25,974 nt of DNA from a virus. The notes under the pieces were generated by a model. That model was not told the origin of the DNA. It did no database searches and was given only the letters and a program-made list of their open reading frames with translations. The translations under genes and the position numbers were made by a program. This document shows, in pieces, positions 19,633 through 25,974 of the stretch. The stretch covers positions 1 through 25,974 of the IMG/VR virus record IMGVR_UViG_3300007363_000089; one strand, given 5' to 3'. How positions within the stretch are numbered: the first letter of the stretch is position 1; every line of letters begins with the position of its first letter.

Positions 19633-19842
19633 TTAATCTTCATCATCTTCGTCGCTGGAATAAAATCCAGAACCATACTCATCGTCGATAGCGCGTTGTT
19701 TGATTTGCTCTAGTTTTAACGCCCTATCCAGAACCTTTGTCTTATCAGTTAGTGATGCAGTTTCATCTTCCATTACCTGCTTTAGCAGAGTAGCTACAGC
19801 CTGCTCTAGTTCTGGACTCAGCCCCTTTGATTTCTTCTTCAT
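19633..19842 (-). CDS. Small acidic-tailed helical protein
   Basis: A 69-residue protein with LEQAVATLLKQVMEDETASL and KVLDRALKLEQIKQRAIDDE as two helices and a strongly acidic tail (SSDEDDED). This ATASLTDKTKVLDRALKLE pattern is common among short phage proteins between structural genes; no function is known to me. Its start overlaps the previous gene by ATGA. Confidence 0.6.
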   Translation of the reverse strand: MKKKSKGLSPELEQAVATLLKQVMEDETASLTDKTKVLDRALKLEQIKQRAIDDEYGSGFYSSDEDDED

Positions 19843-20021
19843 CGTTCCATCTTCCGGCTTCCACGTTTATCACGCTTAAACCTAACGCCCATCGGCATAC
19901 GATCCATAGCCTTCATCGGTGAACGGTATGATTCCGCCTCACCCTCAGACGAACGTGATTTCTCTCGCTTTTCTCGGCTAAGAGAAATCTTGGCCTCATC
20001 CGTCATCATATCGTAGTCCAT
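19839..20021 (-). CDS. Short charged hypothetical protein
   Basis: A 60-residue protein, MDYDMMTDEAKISLSREKRE at the start, dominated by Lys, Arg, Glu and Ser. The ATG shares its A with the previous TAA stop, and AGGAAAGG stands upstream. Overlap by ATGA with the next gene. Likely disordered; function unknown. Confidence 0.55.
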   Translation of the reverse strand: MDYDMMTDEAKISLSREKREKSRSSEGEAESYRSPMKAMDRMPMGVRFKRDKRGSRKMER

Positions 20022-20167
20022 TACCGCTTTCCTTTCCTCATTTTCCTGGCAGTACGTGCAGTACTCAGGGCAATGGCAATAGCCTGCTTCTGCGGCCTGC
20101 CACGCTTCATTTCCTTGGAAATATTCTTGCTTACAGATTCCTTACTGTAACCTTTAATCAGGGGCAT
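20021..20167 (-). CDS. DUF6496-like short protein
   Basis: A 48-residue protein. ATG 20167 is chosen because AAAGGA stands 6 bases upstream; a longer frame starts at 20209 within the virion gene. MPLIKGYSKESVSKNISKEM then RGRPQKQAIAIALSTARTARKM matches the DUF6496 pattern (KGxSxxxxxxNIxxxxxxGxPxKQAxAIALxxAR) found in many phages. Role unknown; short basic proteins of this kind may be structural DNA-associated factors. Confidence 0.75.
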   Translation of the reverse strand: MPLIKGYSKESVSKNISKEMKRGRPQKQAIAIALSTARTARKMRKGKR

Positions 20168-22547
20168 TTTCAGTCCTTTCAGGGGTTTCAACGCCAATCT
20201 GAGTTCCAACTGCTTGCCGGATCATTTTGGCAATCATACGTTCCTGTTCTTGAACGGGCTTGCTCATTACCTGTTTTAGCTTTTGAGGATCAGTAACAAT
20301 ATCGCTAACGGCGGCTCTGATGTTATCTAAGTAATTTTTATATCTTGGAATGGCATAACCGCCACCAAACAGCCCTGCAACACCAGTTGCTAGTGATCCC
20401 GGCATAGGAATATCAATTCCAACCGCAGCCATAGTACCTGCAATTGTAGAAAGCATGCCTCCAGAAACTACACCGCCAACTTTCATTTGGTTGACTTCTT
20501 CTCGTACCAATCTAGCTAATTCCCTCTCGCTACTTTCTGCGCCAGGTATTTGCGAGGCTCTGGAAACAGCTCGCATAACACCTTCTTGAACCGCCGTGAT
20601 CTGTCTTACAGCATCATCAATGAATTTCTGCTCATCCGGCGTGTAAAGGCCACTTGCCTTCATCGCAGGCTGTATTTTGTCTCGATATGTGCGCTCAAGA
20701 CCGCCAACAGGTTCAGTGCCAATAATGTCTCTAATACCCTGCTGGAATACCTGCTTACCTTCAGGTGTTTTACCTAGCGTTCTGCCAGCGGCTTCCATAG
20801 CCTGAGAGCCGCCAGTCTTTACTAGCGCCTTAAATGCGTCGGCCTGTTCTTGCTGGCCTCGACCAAGCTCGAATCTACCGGCACGTTCTTCAGTTCTTGC
20901 TGCAATCTTTTGCTGAACACCTTGTTCTTGAGCCAACTTCTTTGCATATTGTGAAAAATCAGATTTGATATTTGGAAACTCAGACAGCCATCCTTGATTC
21001 GCCTTAATAAATGTCTCAATTTGTTTTGGATTTTTGCCAAGTAATTGTTGACTTACATAGTTTCTTGCAAAACCCTCAACTTGAGCGGCATTACCGCCAG
21101 TCAACTCAATAAAATCCCGTACAGTTTTAGGGCTGGAAAATATGGCTTTTGGAATCGCCAACGGATCAGTTTTAAATTCGCCAGTTTCAATCCTCTGTTT
21201 CCCAAGAATTTTTTGTCCAAAATCCGTAGAGAACCTGTTGATCGGCTCTGATGCCTTTTGATAATCACGTAGATATTTTTCAAAAGCGCCGCCAGTAACC
21301 GTCCTGGTTTCCGCATCAAACGTGCCTCCAGTAAACTCTTTCATCACGTTTTCTACAAGCGTCTTTAAACGTCCAGCCTGTTGCTGTCCAAGCGCGGCAT
21401 ATCCTTCTGCCGGAACGCCACCAGCAGCATCGCCAAGTTCACGGCGTAGGTTCTCTAGTTTCTGGAATGAAACGCCAATCTTCTTTGTTTCTCCAGTGGT
21501 AGGGTCAAAAATAATGCCTGTAAGCTCTCGCCTTACCTTATCAATAGCGCCAGAAAGATCGCCCGTAGCTATTGGCAGCTTTGTTTGCGGGTCAACCTTC
21601 ATGGCCTTCAGAGCCATTTCAGCGTCCTTAAAGGACTCTGTGTTGTTGATCCTAGAGCCAGCAACTTCGGCTTCTCTAGCCATATTAAAGGCAGCATCTT
21701 TATTGGTTTTTACCGCGGCCTGACGAGCAGCTTTAAGTTCATCAAGCCTAGTGTTAATTAACTGTCTAGCTTCTTCGCCAATCTCAGTTTCTGACCTCGG
21801 CGCACTAATATTCGCCAGCCGTTGCTCAGATGCCTGCGCTAATCTTTCCCCAAGCTCTTTGCCACCAGCACGGATTCCACGCGCCTCAGTTCCAAGAATC
21901 TTGGATATTTCAGTAACATCAACCGGCTCAGCGGAAGGCGCACCACGCAAACGCTCTTGCATCTGCCTCATTACAGAAGTGCGTTTCTCAGCGGCCTCAG
22001 GCAATGCTGTAATGGCTTCAGGCTCCAGTCGGCGAGTAACTCGTTCAGCGGCCCTCTCAACTCCACCAGGCATCAAGGGCCGCAAAGCACGGCCTACTTG
22101 ACGCGCAGCACCAAACGGCAGTTCAGCAGCCATTCCTGCGGCAAACTCAGCGCCAATCCTGCCAAGCCTAGAAGTATCTTCAGGTAACACATTGCTAACT
22201 GCTTGCGCCGCAGCACCTCCAGCGGCGGCCCCGCCCCCACGCAATAAAAGCTCCGCACCAGTTTTAGGTATAAAAAGTTCTGCGGCTCTAGCCGCATACG
22301 GCGCAAGCCTTCCGCCCTTTGTAAGTAACTGAGCGCCCCTTGCTGCGCCACCCAATACAGGTACAGCACTAGCGGCTTGCAAAGCAGATTCAAATACTGA
22401 GGGCTTTTCAGGCGTTGGCCGAGCTGCGGCGGCAGCTTTCATTTCCGGCGTAAATCCAGGCTGCTCCGTTGGAATTTGCTCAACTAAAGATTTGTCGGGA
22501 ACAAACGATCCCTTTTTTTCTTCAGGTTGGTCAGCAACAAAAGCCAT
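20154..22547 (-). CDS. Large internal virion (ejection-type) protein
   Basis: A 797-residue Ala/Glu/Lys-rich protein, mostly helical with a few hydrophobic glycine-rich stretches: GGGAAAGGAAAQAV near residue 100 and GGMLSTIAGTMAAVGI and GVAGLFGGGYAI near 700. Long helical arms separated by short hydrophobic hairpins and the position ahead of tail-region genes resemble internal virion proteins of podoviruses, which are ejected to form a channel across the cell envelope. No lysozyme or transglycosylase motif was seen. GAGG precedes the ATG. The assignment is by composition, size and context. Confidence 0.6.
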   Translation of the reverse strand: MAFVADQPEEKKGSFVPDKSLVEQIPTEQPGFTPEMKAAAAARPTPEKPSVFESALQAASAVPVLGGAARGAQLLTKGGRLAPYAARAAELFIPKTGAELLLRGGGAAAGGAAAQAVSNVLPEDTSRLGRIGAEFAAGMAAELPFGAARQVGRALRPLMPGGVERAAERVTRRLEPEAITALPEAAEKRTSVMRQMQERLRGAPSAEPVDVTEISKILGTEARGIRAGGKELGERLAQASEQRLANISAPRSETEIGEEARQLINTRLDELKAARQAAVKTNKDAAFNMAREAEVAGSRINNTESFKDAEMALKAMKVDPQTKLPIATGDLSGAIDKVRRELTGIIFDPTTGETKKIGVSFQKLENLRRELGDAAGGVPAEGYAALGQQQAGRLKTLVENVMKEFTGGTFDAETRTVTGGAFEKYLRDYQKASEPINRFSTDFGQKILGKQRIETGEFKTDPLAIPKAIFSSPKTVRDFIELTGGNAAQVEGFARNYVSQQLLGKNPKQIETFIKANQGWLSEFPNIKSDFSQYAKKLAQEQGVQQKIAARTEERAGRFELGRGQQEQADAFKALVKTGGSQAMEAAGRTLGKTPEGKQVFQQGIRDIIGTEPVGGLERTYRDKIQPAMKASGLYTPDEQKFIDDAVRQITAVQEGVMRAVSRASQIPGAESSERELARLVREEVNQMKVGGVVSGGMLSTIAGTMAAVGIDIPMPGSLATGVAGLFGGGYAIPRYKNYLDNIRAAVSDIVTDPQKLKQVMSKPVQEQERMIAKMIRQAVGTQIGVETPERTENAPD

Positions 22548-22555
22548 TTAATACC

Positions 22556-23917
22556 TCACTGATAAGTTCCGGTTTGACCGCCGACAGTTACTTTGTCACC
22601 TTTTTTAACTTCGCCCCTAGCAGCAGCAGCATCTAATTCATCTACTGATTTAAATGATTTTGGTGCCAGCGATTCTTCAGGCAATCCAACATAAGCATCA
22701 ATAACGTCAGCAGGTATTCTCAATGCAATCGCTTTACTTCGCTCTCTAGCAACTGCATTGTTTACTAATTGCATTTGTTTGTTCAAATAATCCATTGCAA
22801 TCGCAGGGTCTGTTGCGGGGCTAATTGTAAATTTCCTGAAATCATCTGCCTCACGACCAGTGAGCGTTGCACCAAACAAAAGGTTTCTAACTTTTGAAAC
22901 ATATTCCTGATAGTCCTTCCACCAGCCAACAGTTTCTGCATTGACTTTTGGTGCCGTTTTAATTACAGAATTTACTACGTCACCAACCGGCAATCCCTTC
23001 TCAACCCCAGAAACGACCGCGTTCGCAACCGCATCTGTTGGTGCAATACCAAAATATTGAGGCTTGGCAGACTGCGACATACGAGCCATTGAAACCCTAG
23101 TGCTGCCAACATTTTCCAGTTTCTTTTCAATTCCAGAAGGCAAAGTAATCGGTTTTTCTGGCCTTTCACCTTTTGCCGCAGCCTTCGCCAAAGCGACCTC
23201 AATAGCAGCATCTGTTTTTGCTCTGGTTTGTTCTCTTGCAATCTGCAATTTGTCAGCAGTATCTGAAAACTTATTGAATTGATCCGCAGCCTTTTGAAGA
23301 TTGCCAGCGCGGATGTTTGCGCGGATAGCACCTTCACCAAGGCTGGATTCAATGATCTTGGCCTCTGCCAGTGCCGCATTTCTATCCGTAGAAAGCAGTT
23401 TCATCATGCGGTCAAACCGCTGTTTCAGGTTGTCATTGAAGTCTTTACGAGCCTTCTCACCTTCATCAAACCGAATCTTGGCGGCAGTAAACTCCTCACG
23501 CAGCCCTTGATCTTCGGCTTTCTGCATGTCACGGATGGCTTTAAGCTGTCCAATAGCCGATGTTTTTGCGATGCCACCGACCATTAAGCCAGTAAAGAGC
23601 CGTGCAGCAGCGTTAGCGGCATAATCAGAGGCTTTGTATTCAGGCTGCACGAACTCCTGATACGGTTTAATACCAGCCTCTAACTCACTGGCAGCAACCC
23701 TAGACTTCTCAGCAATACCTTTTTCTACGTCAGCAACACGCCGCTGGACACCTTGTTCAGCCTGAAATTTGCTGATCTCAGCCTCTTCCTTGGCTTTACT
23801 GCTTTCTTGCAGCAAGGCAGGAATTTCCTTCCTGGCAGCAACACCTCGACTTGCAATATCTGTTGCTCCGTAAACACCACCCAAAAGAGCAGGGAGTCGA
23901 TCTTGTTCACCGTTCAT
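22556..23917 (-). CDS. Second internal virion-type protein
   Basis: A 453-residue, strongly helical protein. Residues 30-90 and 120-190 look like long coiled coils (LLQESSKAKEEAEISKFQAE, KARKDFNDNLKQRFDRMMKL). A hydrophobic patch, AARLFTGLMVGGIAKTSAIG, lies near residue 110 and a small beta domain ends the protein (KKGDKVTVGGQTGTYQ). The layout matches internal or connector-associated virion proteins, and the gene is read just before the 797-residue protein with an 8-base gap. GAGAGG precedes the ATG. No enzyme motif found. Confidence 0.55.
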   Translation of the reverse strand: MNGEQDRLPALLGGVYGATDIASRGVAARKEIPALLQESSKAKEEAEISKFQAEQGVQRRVADVEKGIAEKSRVAASELEAGIKPYQEFVQPEYKASDYAANAAARLFTGLMVGGIAKTSAIGQLKAIRDMQKAEDQGLREEFTAAKIRFDEGEKARKDFNDNLKQRFDRMMKLLSTDRNAALAEAKIIESSLGEGAIRANIRAGNLQKAADQFNKFSDTADKLQIAREQTRAKTDAAIEVALAKAAAKGERPEKPITLPSGIEKKLENVGSTRVSMARMSQSAKPQYFGIAPTDAVANAVVSGVEKGLPVGDVVNSVIKTAPKVNAETVGWWKDYQEYVSKVRNLLFGATLTGREADDFRKFTISPATDPAIAMDYLNKQMQLVNNAVARERSKAIALRIPADVIDAYVGLPEESLAPKSFKSVDELDAAAARGEVKKGDKVTVGGQTGTYQ

Positions 23918-23919
23918 AT

Positions 23920-24918
23920 TTATCCTCTCGGAGCAGGCGCTTGTTGGCGGGTAGAAGCAGTCAACTCACGGCTTAAAACTTCGCCCAAAATATCGCTAAG
24001 TGCTTTATCTTGCGCCAACTGAAGCTGCAACGCTCTGGCCTCGTATTGATCGGCAATACCAGCGGCTCTCATACCCTCTGCCATAGCCCTTGCTCTAGCC
24101 TCACTGGTGGCTCTGGCGCGTTGTCCAGCCTGGATTCCTGCCGCTGCACTGCCGGTAGCAATGTTGCGCTGGCTTAATCCCTGCCGCGCCCTAGCTTGCG
24201 CCGCCTCAAATGCACGTTGCTCCTGCGGGGTCATGCCACCAGCAGATGCCCTGGCCGTAGCTTCCTGTGCAGCAGTACGGAACGGTGCGCCAGCAGCGCG
24301 TTCACGGCCAGCCATAGCCTCGGCTTCCCTGCGGCCTCTACGTGCCAGCAAAGCCTGTCCTAATGCTGATGCACCAGCGCCTCCCAAGCGGGTAAGGGTA
24401 GGATATTTGTCAGCCGTTTCTTTAGCGCCACGCAAAACATCCTCAATACGTTGACTAACCGTAGGCTCTGTCGGTGCCGGAAGCTCTATTCCGCTAATCG
24501 CAGGACGTTCAGCAGGCAATCCACGCATTTCAGCGGGTAATTGCGCCTGTTCCCGCATAAAATCAATGCCAGTAGCTTGTGGTTGCTCCGGTGCCGCAGG
24601 CTCAATCGCTCCGCCAAACATCGCGCTGTAATCTGGCGTGGTTCCATATTCAGGAACAAAATCAGCAGAAGATTGATAAAGCTGGTTAATCTCTTCTGGA
24701 GTTTCGTAAGAGTAGTCAAAGCCTTCATCTTGAAACTCAGGCAATCCAGTATTCGGATTGGGCTTTCCGCTACCACCAATCCGACGAAGAAGCTCCGCCT
24801 CTTCAGGGGTAATGTGCGCTAGGACAGTATCTCGACCCCTGCCAAGCCTACGGATCGTTTCAGCGAGTTCATGGGCACTACCAGTACCGCCACCAGAAAG
24901 CATTGCCATTGTTTTCAT
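23920..24918 (-). CDS. Virion-associated protein with Ala-rich coiled coil
   Basis: A 332-residue protein. The N-terminus GGGTGSAHELAETIRRLGRG then RDTVLAHITPEEAELLRRIG and GSGKPNPNTGLPEF is a pattern frequent in phage structural genes near the tail (DTxLAHxxPxEAxLLxxxGGSG). The middle (100-160) is Pro/Glu-rich and the C-terminal half is an Ala/Arg-rich coiled coil. Overlaps neither neighbour but is only 1-2 bases from each. Probably a minor virion or connector protein. Confidence 0.6.
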   Translation of the reverse strand: MKTMAMLSGGGTGSAHELAETIRRLGRGRDTVLAHITPEEAELLRRIGGSGKPNPNTGLPEFQDEGFDYSYETPEEINQLYQSSADFVPEYGTTPDYSAMFGGAIEPAAPEQPQATGIDFMREQAQLPAEMRGLPAERPAISGIELPAPTEPTVSQRIEDVLRGAKETADKYPTLTRLGGAGASALGQALLARRGRREAEAMAGRERAAGAPFRTAAQEATARASAGGMTPQEQRAFEAAQARARQGLSQRNIATGSAAAGIQAGQRARATSEARARAMAEGMRAAGIADQYEARALQLQLAQDKALSDILGEVLSRELTASTRQQAPAPRG

Positions 24919-24919
24919 A

Positions 24920-25974
24920 TTAGAGTCCTAACACTTTACGAAGTCTTAATGATCTACGGTTCCACTCGGCACTTTGCTCATCTTCATCACCGCTAAACAT
25001 GGGCTGCTTTTTGCCAATAATACCCGTAACTGAACCACTTATCTCACGTGGTGATATAGATTCTTGCGTTACTGAACGTCTTTGTGATCCCGCTCCGCCA
25101 CCTTGTTCACTTAACAACAATGATGCAATTAACTTGTCTAGGCTAGACGGGGCTTCTGTTGGCTGACGCTCGGTGCCAGGCTCTTCTTCAGGCGTTTCTT
25201 CGGTAGGCTCTTCAGCAGGCAGCACTTCCTCTCCTTCAGGCGCTACCTCTTCGCCGCCACCTTCCTCCGGCGCAGCACCTTCACCCGTATCTTCTTCGGC
25301 CAGAGCATCCAAGACTTCCTGATCGCCAATAGCGGATTCTTCCGGCATAGGCTCCTCCGGCGCAGGCTCTTCCTCTGGCGCAGCCTCTTCCTCTGCCATG
25401 CCCTCTTCAGGCAATACGGGTTCAGGCTCAACCTCCGGCATGGCCTCTGGAATTGGTTGCTCTTCAGGTAACTCTTCTTCCAATGGCAGTTCTACGGCAG
25501 GCTCTTCTTCCGGCAGTAATTCACCCATTGTTTCACGTGGAACAACAGCCTCTTCCGTCACGATTGGCTCTGGAACCACGGGCTCAGGCTGTATCGCAGA
25601 GATAATTTCCTCTGGAGTAACGGAACCAGCAGGAATGGGTTGCAAAGCAACTACCTCTGGCTCTGGCGCGGGAGATGCAACTACCTCTGGTTGTTGCGGC
25701 GCAACAATAGGAGTTTCTTGGGGTTGGGTAACAGCTTCAGTCATTGCCGCCCCAATCTCAGCATCTTCAATATCTGATGGTGCCGTTCCAGCGGTAATGT
25801 TATTTACAATGTCTGTTACTTCATTTCTTACGGCGCTAACCCCTGCTGCCACTAGCGTATTGAGAATTGCGTCACCGGCATCGCCGCCAGTAGCCTCTGC
25901 AACAATGGCTGAAGTAATTGCCCTTTCTGCTGTATCTGCTACTTTATTAGCCAAATTTGCATCAATTCCAACGG
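24920..25974 (-). CDS. Acidic Pro/Glu-repeat protein, 5' end cut by window edge
   Basis: The frame is open to position 25974 with no start codon needed before the edge; a TTG at 25954 is probably internal, since the upstream codons (VGIDAN) read on in frame. The visible part has an Ala-rich start (AERAITSAIVAEATGGDAGD) and then about 180 residues of Pro-Glu-rich low-complexity repeats (PEEEP, PEPVLPEEG and similar), and a basic C-terminal tail (RRSLRLRKVLGL). Disordered acidic proteins of this kind occur among phage virion and scaffold genes. It is likely the C-terminal part of a larger protein. Confidence 0.6.
   Translation of the reverse strand, partial: VGIDANLANKVADTAERAITSAIVAEATGGDAGDAILNTLVAAGVSAVRNEVTDIVNNITAGTAPSDIEDAEIGAAMTEAVTQPQETPIVAPQQPEVVASPAPEPEVVALQPIPAGSVTPEEIISAIQPEPVVPEPIVTEEAVVPRETMGELLPEEEPAVELPLEEELPEEQPIPEAMPEVEPEPVLPEEGMAEEEAAPEEEPAPEEPMPEESAIGDQEVLDALAEEDTGEGAAPEEGGGEEVAPEGEEVLPAEEPTEETPEEEPGTERQPTEAPSSLDKLIASLLLSEQGGGAGSQRRSVTQESISPREISGSVTGIIGKKQPMFSGDEDEQSAEWNRRSLRLRKVLGL

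Noticed and set aside
1-25974. CRISPR array, insertion sequence, integrase or repressor cassette
   Set aside because: No repeat-spacer pattern, no transposase or tyrosine/serine recombinase signature and no CI-like gene was found. The few direct repeats have only two or three copies.

Overview
The window is a piece of a tailed bacteriophage (Caudoviricetes) genome or a very similar prophage-like contig. It carries a large terminase, a portal protein cut by the left edge, long Ala/Glu-rich virion proteins like podovirus internal (ejection) proteins, a holin plus M15-type endolysin, and a YqaJ-type recombination module. Genes are packed with 4-nt ATGA/TGATG overlaps. No ribosomal, tRNA or housekeeping gene was seen. 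The holin family and M15 endolysin suggest a Gram-negative host; nothing here fixes the host more closely. No integrase, repressor, DNA polymerase, primase or helicase lies in this window, so replication and lifestyle cannot be judged from it.

Layout. (1) 1-4879, leftward: DUF-like small protein, HNH-free chain of short genes, FkbM methyltransferase, a GTG-started Cys-rich protein, terminase large subunit, an HTH-like protein, a CPxHG protein and the portal (3' end outside the window). (2) 4880-5447: divergent intergenic region with a strong G-quadruplex motif, AT-rich 20-bp repeats and a good rightward promoter. (3) 5448-8403, rightward: counter-defence-like block with an ArdC-type protein, a shortened DnaN (beta-clamp)-like protein, an acidic ArdA-like protein, membrane microproteins and a zinc-ribbon protein, the first genes separated by paired hairpins. 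(4) 8404-8789: a gene-free, highly structured stretch that may encode an RNA. (5) 8790-13623, rightward: DUF5710-like and winged-helix proteins, a coupled chain of seven small genes, then YqaJ exonuclease, a probable single-strand annealing partner and small accessory genes. (6) 13667-15869, rightward: two HNH endonucleases around a PD-(D/E)XK nuclease, a GT-A-type glycosyltransferase and a short last gene. (7) 15875-15920: terminator at the meeting point of the convergent transcription units. (8) 15930-25974, leftward: the 5'-cut acidic protein and large virion proteins first, then many short virion or membrane proteins, a C1q-like beta-sandwich protein, and the lysis genes, with a third HNH gene placed exactly between holin and endolysin.

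How it fits together. The divergent region at 4.9-5.4 kb separates late leftward genes from an early-looking rightward block. The early block begins with proteins that resemble restriction evasion factors, continues to recombination and nucleases, and stops at a terminator shared with the leftward lysis/structural unit. Late genes lie at both edges of the window, so on a circular or circularly permuted map portal and capsid genes probably continue beyond position 1 and join the unit entering at 25974. The most notable items are the two-domain clamp-like protein at 6392-7027 and the structured, possibly pseudoknotted region at 8430-8580.
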